Shown here one piece after another: positions 43,301 through 51,622 of a stretch of 51,807 nt of DNA (positions within the stretch are counted from its first letter, which is position 1; the number at the start of each line of letters is the position of its first letter). The position numbers and the translations under genes are program-made. Under the pieces are notes generated by a model. The model was given only the letters and a program-made list of their open reading frames with translations. It made no database searches and was not told the origin of the DNA. This stretch comes from Bacteroidales bacterium (lineage in GTDB: Bacteria; Bacteroidota; Bacteroidia; Bacteroidales; P3): assembly GCA_017530105.1 (NCBI GenBank), contig JAFXMW010000143.1:1-51807 (forward strand), given 5' to 3'.

Positions 43301-43308
43301 CAAAAGTC
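43301..43308 (-). promoter_or_regulatory. Possible -7 element of rpmB
   Basis: GACTTTTG on the minus strand differs from TAnnTTTG at the first base and lies 66 bases before the rpmB ATG. The 43235-43519 gap otherwise holds AT-rich sequence without a gene. Confidence 0.4.
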
Positions 43309-43519
43309 GGACTTTTTTTTGAATTGACAAAAAAAAACGCCCCTCAAAGTTTGGCTTTAAAAAATATTTAACATATCATGAAATATAAATACTTTATAAC
43401 CACTTATTTCTATTTTTTTCAAAATAAAGATTTAACACACTTTTTTCAGGCAGTTATAGACTAATAACCTGTTCAAATCTCCAAAAACAAGACTAAAAAA
43501 TCAAAATTTCACCATATTT

Positions 43520-44575
43520 ATGCTCGCGAAAAAAATCATTGATTGGTATTCGGAAAACGGGAGAAACCTACCCTGGCGCGAAACCTCCAATCCTTATTAT
43601 ATATGGTTGTCCGAAATCATCCTTCAGCAAACACGCATCGAACAGGGTATTGCTTACTATAATCATTTTATTAACGAATACCCTACTATAGAATGTTTGG
43701 CCCATGCCAGCGAAGAGCAGGTGCTCAAGAGCTGGCAAGGGCTGGGCTACTACTCCCGAGCACGCAACTTGCACACCACAGCAAAATACATAGTAAACAA
43801 CCTGAATGGAACTTTTCCCGATACATACGAAGGCCTCCTTTCGCTTAAAGGAGTAGGAAAGTACACTGCCGCCGCCATTGCCTCGTTTGCCTACCGCCTA
43901 CCCTACCCCGTTATCGATGGCAACGTTTACAGATTTATTTCACGACTATACGCCATCCATACCCCTATTGGCACCACGCAATCATACAAAGAATTTGAAC
44001 TTATCCTAAACAATCTTATCGACAAAGAGAGACCCGACCTCTTCAACCAATCGATAATGGACTTCGGCTCCATCTACTGCAAGCCCATCGGGTGCGATTG
44101 CTCAAATTGTATTTTTAGTGAACAATGCCTTGCATTCCAAAAAGGGAAAGTGGCACTTCTTCCTATCAAACGGCCTCCGGTACAGAAAATAGAACGATAC
44201 TTTTACTATTTTGATATTCGCTGGGGCGATAATCCGGAAAATATATTTGTACAACAAAGGCCTCCCGGGGACATCTGGCATGGCCTTTTCGAACTCCCTT
44301 TACTCGAAACCACAAAACCCATCCCGCAAAAAGAGTTGAGAAAAACCGCCATGAAAAAACTCTATGACTGGTTTGGTGTCATTCCCGACACACTCAACAC
44401 AGGGGAAAACATGGTCCACAAACTAACACACCGCACAATAAAAGCGCTTTTTTTTCAAGCAAAATATGCTTCAAAACCGATAAAAAATCCGGAAACAATG
44501 CACCCAATAAACATAAATGATATAAAAGCACTACCTGTTTCGCGTTTGATTGACAGATATTTGTCCAAAATGTGA
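43520..44575 (+). CDS. mutY: A/G-specific adenine glycosylase
   Basis: The 351-residue base-excision enzyme removes adenine opposite 8-oxoguanine. The catalytic Glu is in 'WLSEIILQQTR'. The helix-hairpin-helix is 'LLSLKGVGKYTAAAIASFA', and the catalytic Asp is in 'YPVIDGNVYRF'. Cysteines in 'YCKPIGCDCSNCIFSEQC' hold the [4Fe-4S] cluster (C-x6-C-x2-C-x5-C). A NUDIX-like 8-oxoG recognition domain follows ('RPPGDIWHGLFELPL', 'HKLTHRTIKALFF'). Length and motifs are complete. It lies just upstream of ssb in the same direction, but ssb has its own promoter. Confidence 0.95.
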   Translation: MLAKKIIDWYSENGRNLPWRETSNPYYIWLSEIILQQTRIEQGIAYYNHFINEYPTIECLAHASEEQVLKSWQGLGYYSRARNLHTTAKYIVNNLNGTFPDTYEGLLSLKGVGKYTAAAIASFAYRLPYPVIDGNVYRFISRLYAIHTPIGTTQSYKEFELILNNLIDKERPDLFNQSIMDFGSIYCKPIGCDCSNCIFSEQCLAFQKGKVALLPIKRPPVQKIERYFYYFDIRWGDNPENIFVQQRPPGDIWHGLFELPLLETTKPIPQKELRKTAMKKLYDWFGVIPDTLNTGENMVHKLTHRTIKALFFQAKYASKPIKNPETMHPININDIKALPVSRLIDRYLSKM

Positions 44576-44618
44576 ATATTTTTATTAATTTTGATTGTTT
44601 TAGTTTACCAAAAATTGT

Positions 44619-44626
44619 TATCTTTG
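44619..44626 (+). promoter_or_regulatory. Bacteroidota -7 element of ssb
   Basis: TATCTTTG followed by CAGC lies 77 bases before the ssb ATG. Confidence 0.8.
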
Positions 44627-44702
44627 CAGCATAATTAATTACTCGGCAAAAGCCGCACAATAATTAAAGACTCAATAAAGCTAAAGTACAAACTAAACAG
44701 TC

Positions 44703-45149
44703 ATGATAGGCGTAAACAAAGTAATTCTTATAGGCAATTTAGGGAGAAACCCCGATGTGGTAGCCTTTCCACAGGACCGACGGGAAGAGGCCTCAAACTT
44801 GGTGAAAAAAGCATCCTTTCCACTGGCCACAACAGAATTCCGCAGAAATCGCGAAGGCGAACGCATTGAACAAACAGAATGGCACAATGTAGTCTGCTGG
44901 CGTACCCTGGCTGAAATAGCAGAGAAAATACTGCGAAAAGGAACCCAGATATACGTCGAAGGCAAATTGCAAACCCGATCCTGGGAAGACAAGGACGGAA
45001 ACAAACGATACATCACCGAGGTTGTTGCCGACAACTTCACTGTTCTCGGCAATAGAAACCGTCCCGACGATTCTGTACAACATGAACCCGACCCGCTGAC
45101 GGCAATCCTCAACAACGACACAGAACCCCTCGGCGACCTGCCTTTTTAA
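44703..45149 (+). CDS. ssb: Single-stranded DNA-binding protein
   Basis: The 148-residue protein has an OB fold: 'NKVILIGNLGRNPDV', 'FPLATTEFRRN', 'QTEWHNVVCWRTLAEIAEKI' and 'GTQIYVEGKLQTRSWED'. The short tail ends 'LGDLPF', the acidic tip used to recruit repair and replication proteins. It is a normal-length Ssb, transcribed from its own promoter downstream of mutY. Confidence 0.96.
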   Translation: MIGVNKVILIGNLGRNPDVVAFPQDRREEASNLVKKASFPLATTEFRRNREGERIEQTEWHNVVCWRTLAEIAEKILRKGTQIYVEGKLQTRSWEDKDGNKRYITEVVADNFTVLGNRNRPDDSVQHEPDPLTAILNNDTEPLGDLPF

Positions 45150-45157
45150 TACACACA

Positions 45158-45197
45158 CAAAAAAACACCAGTCGACATCTTCTCCGATGCCGACTGG
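45158..45197 (-). terminator. Terminator after pgi
   Basis: On the minus strand CCAGTCGGCATC pairs with GATGTCGACTGG (one mismatch) on a six-base loop and is followed by TGTTTTTTT. It also lies just past the ssb stop and may serve both. Confidence 0.85.
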
Positions 45198-45226
45198 CTT
45201 TCATGTTCAATGCTGTTGTAGAACAA

Positions 45227-46546
45227 CTACTTCTCAGCGTAACCCGGTTTTCCTAAAAGTCGGAACATATTTTTCTTGTATGCCTCTACACCCGGCTGAT
45301 CAAACGGATTGACCTTTAAAGTATATCCACTGACACCGCAGGCAAACTCGAAGAAATAAATCAACTGACCCAGCACATACTCATCGATTCCTGGAATCTC
45401 TATCCGCAATACCGGCACATTGCCGTCAACATGTGCTAAGATAGTTCCAAGTTCAGCATTTCGATTGATTTCAGTCAACGTCTTGCCAAGCAAATAATTG
45501 ATACCATCCAGATTTTGTTCATCAGCAGGGATTTCAACATGGTGACGCGGACCTGCAACACTCAGCACCGTCTCAAACATCAAACGTTCACCCTCCTGCA
45601 CATACTGACCCATCGAATGTAAGTCGGTGGTAAAACTCAAACTATGTGGCAAAATACCCTTTCCGTCTTTTCCTTCACTCTCACCATAAAGCTGTTTCCA
45701 CCACTCACTGATATACTTCAACTGGGGAACAAAATTCTCTAATATCTCAACCTTACGCCCCTTCCTATACAAAACATTTCGCACAGCAGCATACAATAAC
45801 GCGGGATTATCGTCCAGCTCTTCATTATTTATACACATCTCGCGCATGTCTTTTGCACCCTGCAACAACTTATCAATATCATATCCCGACATGGCAATAG
45901 GCAACAAACCCACAGGAGTCAGCACAGAGAATCTTCCGCCCACATTATCCGGAATCACATACATCCTGTATCCCTCCTGGACGGCAATCTCATGCAAAGC
46001 ACCCTTACGGGCATCGGTAATGGCAATAATCCTTTTTGCAGCCTCCTCCTTACCATATTTATTCTCAATATGGGATTTAATGATACGGAAAGCTACTGCA
46101 GGCTCGGTTGTGGTACCGGACTTCGAAATCACCGCTACCGAATAATCCTCCCTGTCCAGCACCTGCATCAGCTGGTAATAATAGTCCTCGCTCAACGTAT
46201 GTCCGGCATACAGTATCAACGGCGACTTCCTGTCAGGCTCCATTGCCGCGAACTCCGACTGCAACGACTCTATTACAGCTCTGGCACCGAGATAACTTCC
46301 CCCGATACCAATCACAACAAAGACCTTTGATTTGGATGTCAACCGCTCAACATCCTCCTTGATACCTTTCACAATGTCGGCCGACAAATCAACAGGAAGG
46401 TTTATCCATCCCAGAAAATCATTACCCTTTCCACTGCCCTCAAGCAGAGTTTTCTTTGCGGACAATACCTCACTATGGATGGCCTTCAAGTCATCAGCTC
46501 CCATAAAACGGGACAAATGTTCTGTAAATAAATTAATTGTTCTCAT
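45227..46546 (-). CDS. pgi: Glucose-6-phosphate isomerase
   Basis: The 439-residue enzyme interconverts glucose 6-phosphate and fructose 6-phosphate. 'VFVVIGIGGSYLGARAVIE', 'VAVISKSGTTTEPAVAFRI', 'GGRFSVLTPVGLLPIAMSG' and 'HSMGQYVQEGERLMFE' are the ordered family motifs, in the short form typical of Bacteroidota and Firmicutes. The start at 46546 (MRTINLFTEH) fits a promoter whose -7 element lies 16 bases upstream; the longer frame would begin before the transcript. Confidence 0.95.
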   Translation of the reverse strand: MRTINLFTEHLSRFMGADDLKAIHSEVLSAKKTLLEGSGKGNDFLGWINLPVDLSADIVKGIKEDVERLTSKSKVFVVIGIGGSYLGARAVIESLQSEFAAMEPDRKSPLILYAGHTLSEDYYYQLMQVLDREDYSVAVISKSGTTTEPAVAFRIIKSHIENKYGKEEAAKRIIAITDARKGALHEIAVQEGYRMYVIPDNVGGRFSVLTPVGLLPIAMSGYDIDKLLQGAKDMREMCINNEELDDNPALLYAAVRNVLYRKGRKVEILENFVPQLKYISEWWKQLYGESEGKDGKGILPHSLSFTTDLHSMGQYVQEGERLMFETVLSVAGPRHHVEIPADEQNLDGINYLLGKTLTEINRNAELGTILAHVDGNVPVLRIEIPGIDEYVLGQLIYFFEFACGVSGYTLKVNPFDQPGVEAYKKNMFRLLGKPGYAEK

Positions 46547-46562
46547 AGCACGAAAATTTTTG

Positions 46563-46570
46563 CAAATATA
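46563..46570 (-). promoter_or_regulatory. Bacteroidota -7 element of pgi
   Basis: TATATTTG on the minus strand, followed by CAA, 16 bases before the ATG. Confidence 0.7.
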
Positions 46571-46687
46571 CAAAAAAAAAACAACATGGCAACAAAAAAA
46601 CATTCATCCCAAGTCTACAATTCATCTCTGCAGGCAATAAAATACTCAAACAATTTAAAAAAAATATATTGTGTTAAAAAAAATGTG

Positions 46688-46695
46688 TATCTTTG
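46688..46695 (+). promoter_or_regulatory. Bacteroidota -7 element of the OmpA-family gene
   Basis: TATCTTTG followed by CAAT, 48 bases before the ATG at 46744, with TTG at 46669 as a partial -33 match. Confidence 0.75.
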
Positions 46696-46743
46696 CAATT
46701 TGAAATATACGCAATCAAAAATAGTAACTAAAAGTATATCATT

Positions 46744-48036
46744 ATGTTGAAAAAAGTATCAAAACTCGCAGTGCTGCTCTGTATGCTTGCAATAGCAGGT
46801 AGCACCTATGCCCAGGAAGAGGTTCCCGAGTATCCTCAGTACGGTTTCTGGAGCAATTGGAGCATCGGCCCGAACATCTCTTTGATGTACGAGCCTGATG
46901 TGAAAGGATTCTACGGTGTAAAAGACCCCATGTGGTGGGGTGGCGGATTGAATTTCGGTCCTGGCATCACTTTCCAGAAAGAAGTTGACCGCGGTACATT
47001 CTTCCGTATCCGTGCCAACTGGACCAGCATACTCAACTCCAACAAAGGTTACGATGCCAACAGACAGGTAAATCCTTGGCGTTCTCAGTGGCTGGGCATA
47101 ACCGACCCCACTATTACCATGGACAGACATGCTGCCATCACCGCCGATTATGTGCTTTCACTTAACAACTCTTTCCACAACTGGGATCCCAGCCGTCGTT
47201 TCTCCATCTACGTTTTCGCTGGTGGTGGACTGGCCTGGAGTGTCAACCAAGCCCGCGCTGCTTACAACTGGGGTATCCAGTTTGACGCCGGTCTCGGTGC
47301 CAGCTATCGCGTTTGCGACAGAAGCACCCTCTATTTCGAACTCGAAGCCGATATCCTCGGTGACGCCCCCGCTTTCTGGAAAAAAGGCGTTGGTTTCCAC
47401 CACACCGACTTCCTGGCCACCATTGGCTATCTCTACCACCTTGGCATCACCGCTGCCGACAAGGAGCTCATCGCCCAGCGCGCCCTCCTTACCAAGGCCA
47501 ACTTCGATGCCCTCACCGCTGAGAATGAAGCTGTAAAAGACGAACTTGCCCAAGCCAAAGACAACGAGAAGAAACTTAAAGATCAGATTGAGAAACTCAA
47601 CGCTCAAGCCAACAACGTTAACAAAGAAGAATTGGTCCGTGCTCAGCAGGTTTCCGACAGTTTGAACAACATCCTCGACAAACTCAAAGCCGATCAGCTC
47701 AACTACTACGCAATCCCCTTCTCCGTCCTCTATGCTAACGACGATTGGCACGTCTCCTCTTACGAGATGATCAAGGTAAAGGCTGTCTCCCGCGTTATGA
47801 AAGACAACCCCGACCTGAAACTCACCATTGTCGGTTTCTGCGACTACACTGCTTCCGATGCTTACAACATGAAGCTCTCCCAGAAGCGTGCTGAAGAGGT
47901 TAAACGTCTCATGGTTAACAAGTATGGTATTGATCCCGACCGTCTCAAAGTTGACTGGAAAGGCAAGACCGTTGCCTTCGGCGACATCCACTACTGGCTC
48001 AACCGCCGCGTTTCCTTCTACCGTGTGATTGAATAG
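46744..48036 (+). CDS. OmpA-family outer-membrane protein with degenerate OmpA domain
   Basis: The 430-residue protein has a signal peptide ending 'GSTYAQ'. A beta-barrel follows (about 30-235) with alternating aromatic strands such as 'YGFWSNWSIGPNISLMY' and 'FSIYVFAGGGLAWSVN'. A coiled coil (about 250-320, 'ENEAVKDELAQAKDNEKKLK') leads to an OmpA-like domain (about 325-425). In that domain the usual GHTD is 'GFCDYTASDAYN', so the peptidoglycan-binding site is atypical, although 'LSQKRAEEVKRLMVN' and 'LNRRVSFYRV' are kept. Codon use and a clean single-gene promoter/terminator suggest high expression. Confidence 0.87.
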   Translation: MLKKVSKLAVLLCMLAIAGSTYAQEEVPEYPQYGFWSNWSIGPNISLMYEPDVKGFYGVKDPMWWGGGLNFGPGITFQKEVDRGTFFRIRANWTSILNSNKGYDANRQVNPWRSQWLGITDPTITMDRHAAITADYVLSLNNSFHNWDPSRRFSIYVFAGGGLAWSVNQARAAYNWGIQFDAGLGASYRVCDRSTLYFELEADILGDAPAFWKKGVGFHHTDFLATIGYLYHLGITAADKELIAQRALLTKANFDALTAENEAVKDELAQAKDNEKKLKDQIEKLNAQANNVNKEELVRAQQVSDSLNNILDKLKADQLNYYAIPFSVLYANDDWHVSSYEMIKVKAVSRVMKDNPDLKLTIVGFCDYTASDAYNMKLSQKRAEEVKRLMVNKYGIDPDRLKVDWKGKTVAFGDIHYWLNRRVSFYRVIE

Positions 48037-48057
48037 TTTCAACCTATTAATATCACT

Positions 48058-48090
48058 AAAGGTTGTCCCCCTCGGACAACCTTTATTTTT
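48058..48090 (+). terminator. Terminator after the OmpA-family gene
   Basis: AAAGGTTGTCC and GGACAACCTTT flank CCCTC and are followed by ATTTTT. Confidence 0.92.
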
Positions 48091-48173
48091 ATACCATAAC
48101 GACGCACCTGCGCTCATTGTTTTGCACGGTATATCCATCAAATTGAATACTCACGGGCAATTTATCGCTACAA

Positions 48174-48280
48174 GTTCGCTCGTTCAACGTCAGTTCTCCC
48201 ATATTTCTCCCATATTTCTCCCATCCAGGATGGGAGAAATATGGGAGAAATGGCGGTGTAATGTGGAAGAACGAGCGAAC
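48174..48280. repeat. Palindromic repeat family B, copy 2
   Basis: Perfect outer arms GTTCGCTCGTTC (48174-48185) and GAACGAGCGAAC (48269-48280) enclose tandem TTTCTCCCATA units facing their complements around ATCCAGGAT (three units on the left, two on the right). It matches the copy at 36532 in core, outer arm and total length (107 bases). It lies between convergent gene ends; the rest of the 48091-48432 gap has no gene that I recognise. Confidence 0.92.
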
Positions 48281-48432
48281 CTTCAACCCAAATCGGTCAT
48301 TAGGGTTTATGGCAGATTAGTGTTTGTTACGAGCAGATTGGCCTCATCACTGGCGAAGGATGAGGGGTGTTTTTCAGGTGTTGTGCCAGGAAATGGTGAC
48401 CCTGCAGAGGCTGTTGTAGCGGGCAGAGTGGA

Positions 48433-49617
48433 TTACATGGAGAGTATTTTGAATTCCACCCTGCGGTTTTTTGCACGGCCTTCTTCAGTGTCGTTGGAGT
48501 CGACAGGCATGGTTTTGCCATATCCCTTATATTTAAGTCGCTTGGCATCCACTCCTTTGGAGACGAGGTAATCTACCACGGCTTTGGCACGGTTTTCGGA
48601 GAGGCGCTGGTTGTAGGCCTCGGAGCCTTTGCCGTCGGTGTGGCCGCCTATTTCGATTGTCATTTGCGGGTACATGTCGAGGAGGGCCAGTAGTTTCATC
48701 AACTCAAAGAATGATTGCTGGAGGAGGGTGCTTTTGTCAAACTCGAAAAAGATTTCTTTTAGGACAAAGGTTCCACCGACGCTGAAGGTGGGTTGTTCGC
48801 TGGTGAGGTAGGCGGAGTCGACATTGAGGTCGTCGGCTTCGGGAGGAGGACAGTTGAGACATTCCACGCGGACATCGTCGATGTAGTAGTAGGCTCCCGG
48901 AAGGAGTTGGGTAAGAGAGTCGGGGTCGGTATAGCCGGAACGTTCGGATGTGTTGAAATTGCCGAGGGTGATGTATTGTTCGCCTCCTTTGGCCACAAAG
49001 GTGCCGGTGACACATTGCCATTCTTTTGTGTTGTCGAGATGGCGGTTGGCGGGGTTCATTATTTGAGGTTCGTAGGGGCGCGTCACGGTTTGGGATATTC
49101 CTTCGGCCAGTTGTTCGTGTTCTTTATAGAGGAACAGGCTGCGGACGGTGTCGCTGATTCTTTCGTTGGTGAAAAGGCCTGCGAGGGTGGAGACGGCGCC
49201 TGTGGATTCCTCGGAGAGGCTGACGTAGAAGGTGAGTCGGATGCTGTCGCCAGCCCTGAGTTTACGGCGGAGACGGGTTTGGAGGTATTCGCGGTAGTCG
49301 TTGCGGCTGCAGTAGATGCCACAGTAGCCCTGGCCGTCGCGAGGGTGTTGTTTGCCGAGTTTGTTGACGGGGACGCCACATTCTTTGCTGCCGCAGACGT
49401 TGTAGTAGTCGGCACTGCCCTTTGTGGGTTGGTACCAGCAGTCGACTATGGACAGGACTCCGACGGCATCGATTCGTTTGGGACAGGAGCGGTATTCTTC
49501 GAATGAGCCGTTGTAAACCAAGTTGGTATGAGTTGAAGTGTCGGGCAGGGAGTCGGTCTGTGCGTTGACACTGAGTAGGGTAAGGAGGAGTGGAATGAGT
49601 GTCCCGAAGTGTTTCAT
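48433..49617 (-). CDS. OmpA-domain envelope protein with N-terminal carbohydrate-binding-like domain
   Basis: The 394-residue protein has a signal peptide (MKHFGTLIPLLLTLLSVNAQ). A jelly-roll-like part follows (about 30-250), opening 'NLVYNGSFEEYRSCP', a common start of carbohydrate-binding-like modules, and holding several cysteines. A canonical OmpA domain lies at about 285-394: 'FEFDKSTLLQQS', 'IEIGGHTDGKGSEAYN', 'LSENRAKAVVDYL', 'GRAKNRRVEFKI'. It probably binds peptidoglycan and perhaps a glycan. The start at 49617 overlaps the glycosyltransferase stop (ATGA), so it is translationally coupled to it. Confidence 0.88.
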   Translation of the reverse strand: MKHFGTLIPLLLTLLSVNAQTDSLPDTSTHTNLVYNGSFEEYRSCPKRIDAVGVLSIVDCWYQPTKGSADYYNVCGSKECGVPVNKLGKQHPRDGQGYCGIYCSRNDYREYLQTRLRRKLRAGDSIRLTFYVSLSEESTGAVSTLAGLFTNERISDTVRSLFLYKEHEQLAEGISQTVTRPYEPQIMNPANRHLDNTKEWQCVTGTFVAKGGEQYITLGNFNTSERSGYTDPDSLTQLLPGAYYYIDDVRVECLNCPPPEADDLNVDSAYLTSEQPTFSVGGTFVLKEIFFEFDKSTLLQQSFFELMKLLALLDMYPQMTIEIGGHTDGKGSEAYNQRLSENRAKAVVDYLVSKGVDAKRLKYKGYGKTMPVDSNDTEEGRAKNRRVEFKILSM

Positions 49618-50762
49618 TTGTCGGATGGGTTTGTGGCTGATTGGTAAGTTTTCATCATACTTTGCCATAGCTTGTCGGCTGTGATTTCCCAGCTGAAGAG
49701 TGTTCTGCGTTTTCGTCCGCGTTCCACCAATTGTTCCCGGAGTTGTGGATTGGTGTCGAGGGAGTGGAGGGCTTGGGCGAGTTGGTTGGCGTCGGTGGGT
49801 TCGACAAGAATTGCGGCATCTCCTGCCACTTCGGGCATTGAGGTGGTATTTGAGGTGATAACGGGTATTTCGGCTTGGAAGGCTTCGACGATGGGGATGC
49901 CAAAACCCTCGAATAGAGATGGGTATACAAGTGCGATGGCAGAACCCATGAGTTTTGTAAGTACCTCGGGTTCGGCTCTGCCTATGAAGACTGTGTCGTC
50001 TTTGTGACGCATGTTGTCGTAGGCTTTCTTGAGTTCGTCCTGCCACCAGACTCTGTGTCCGACTACCACTAGTTTGGTTTGTCCCGGGTGCTCGGTTTTG
50101 TATTGATCGAAGGCGGTGAGGAGGGTGGCCAGGTTTTTTCTTTTGATAATTGTACTGACGAATATGAAGTAGGGGCAGCCTTGGGTGTATTGGTCGCGGG
50201 TGCGCTGCCGAAGGGTTTGGTCCAATGGTTGATAGCCGGGGTGTGCACCGTCGTAGACGACATCTATTTTGTCGGGGTTTATGTTGTAGGTGGTTGAAAT
50301 GTCGTGCTTTGAGAATTCGGACACAGTAGCAATGCGTGTGCTGTATCGGGCAAATTGGGGGAAGAAATAGGTCATGTAGCGTTGGTGGGAGGGTTTGAGG
50401 TAGTCGTTGGAGTGCTCGAAGTTAATGTCGTGGATAACGGAGAGTGTGGGGATTTTTGTATCGAGTGGAATGTATCCGTCGGGGGAGAGAAAAAGGTCTA
50501 TGCGGTGGCGTTTGAGGGCACGTTTGACACTGAATTGGAAGAAGAGATACCAAAGGACTGGGTGACGGGCCTGAGGACAGAGGACGAGCGGATGGACGTT
50601 TGGGGCAAAAAGGAAGGATGGGTCGTATTTGCGGTCGAAGAGGAAGTAGAAGTCGTGTTCGGGGTGGGAACGGACAATGCGCTGGAGGGTTTCGTTTGCG
50701 AACCAGCCGATGCCGTCCATTTTCCCTGAGAGTAGGAGGCGTGTGTTGACAGCTATTTTCAT
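49614..50762 (-). CDS. Glycosyltransferase family 4-type enzyme
   Basis: The 382-residue GT-B enzyme begins 'KIAVNTRLLLSGKMDGIGWF'. The donor-binding half has 'PYFIFVSTIIKRKNL', 'VFIGRAEPEVLTKLM' and 'VYPSLFEGFGIPIVEAFQAE' with the E-x7-E motif of GT4 retaining transferases. It has no membrane helix and probably acts at the inner face of the cytoplasmic membrane. Both ends overlap neighbours by 4 bases (ATGA): purN upstream and the OmpA-domain gene downstream. Donor and acceptor sugars cannot be told from sequence. Confidence 0.9.
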   Translation of the reverse strand: MKIAVNTRLLLSGKMDGIGWFANETLQRIVRSHPEHDFYFLFDRKYDPSFLFAPNVHPLVLCPQARHPVLWYLFFQFSVKRALKRHRIDLFLSPDGYIPLDTKIPTLSVIHDINFEHSNDYLKPSHQRYMTYFFPQFARYSTRIATVSEFSKHDISTTYNINPDKIDVVYDGAHPGYQPLDQTLRQRTRDQYTQGCPYFIFVSTIIKRKNLATLLTAFDQYKTEHPGQTKLVVVGHRVWWQDELKKAYDNMRHKDDTVFIGRAEPEVLTKLMGSAIALVYPSLFEGFGIPIVEAFQAEIPVITSNTTSMPEVAGDAAILVEPTDANQLAQALHSLDTNPQLREQLVERGRKRRTLFSWEITADKLWQSMMKTYQSATNPSDK

Positions 50763-51325
50763 TTCAGTATTGCTTTTTCTATCACTACAGGGAAATATTC
50801 CTGTTCAAGGAGATGGATTTTATCGGCAAGGGTATCGGGGGTGTCGGCGTCGGTTAGGCTGCATTTGGCTTGGAAGAGGGTTGTACCACGGTCGTAGTGT
50901 TTGTCGACAATGTGGATGGTTATGCCGCTTTCTTTCTCTTTGTTGGCGATAACTGCTTCGTGGACATGATGGCCGTACATGCCTTTGCCGCCATAGTTGG
51001 GAAGGAGTGCGGGATGGATGTTGATGATTCTGTTGGGGAAGGCGTCGAGCATGTTTTCGGGGACAAGCCATAGGAATCCGGCAAGGATAACCCAATCGAT
51101 ATGTCTCTGCTGGAGGAAATTAAGGACATTCCCATTGTTGTAGAAATCGGCCCAGCCGAAGTAGAAAGCAGGAACACCAAGTTTTTTGGCTCGCTCGGCA
51201 ACGTAGGCGTCGCGTTTGTTGTAGATGATACAATCGACTGTAATTTGGTTGTTGTCAGCAAAATATTCACTGATGCGCTGGGCGTTAGTGCCATTTCCGG
51301 ATGCAAGGATTGCTAATTTTATCAT
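50759..51325 (-). CDS. purN: Phosphoribosylglycinamide formyltransferase
   Basis: The 188-residue enzyme adds a formyl group from 10-formyl-THF in the third step of purine synthesis. 'KLAILASGNGTNAQRI' is the substrate-binding start. 'VILAGFLWLVP' and 'NIHPALLPNYGGKGMYG' hold the catalytic Asn-His pair, and 'ITIHIVDKHYDRGTTLFQ' the Asp. The start at 51325 is chosen because the longer frame adds a non-family extension. It heads a coupled operon with a glycosyltransferase and an OmpA-domain protein. Confidence 0.93.
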   Translation of the reverse strand: MIKLAILASGNGTNAQRISEYFADNNQITVDCIIYNKRDAYVAERAKKLGVPAFYFGWADFYNNGNVLNFLQQRHIDWVILAGFLWLVPENMLDAFPNRIINIHPALLPNYGGKGMYGHHVHEAVIANKEKESGITIHIVDKHYDRGTTLFQAKCSLTDADTPDTLADKIHLLEQEYFPVVIEKAILK

Positions 51326-51584
51326 AGTAAGAGTATTTTTGCCAATAACGCTAAAAGTCTCAAATTGTTGTCCTTCCATAAAATTTAACATATCAAGATG
51401 CTTTTACGGATAAATTATTAACAAATTTCGGCAATAAAAAGGATGAAAAAAGGGGGTTTGCAGTGATTATCCAGTGTGGGATAAGCAAAATTTAACATTA
51501 TTTAAAATGCTATACCACTGAACATTGAGCAACTGGCAGTGAAGAAAAAAAGTTAAAAATTGTGATTATATGGATTTTTTTTCG

Positions 51585-51592
51585 TTTCTTTG
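51585..51592 (+). promoter_or_regulatory. Bacteroidota -7-like element of acpP
   Basis: TTTCTTTG followed by CACC differs from TAnnTTTG at one base and lies 30 bases before the acpP ATG. The gap from 51326 holds AT-rich sequence and no other feature I can support. Confidence 0.55.
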
Positions 51593-51622
51593 CACCCTGT
51601 TAAACTCAAAAATTTAAATAAA

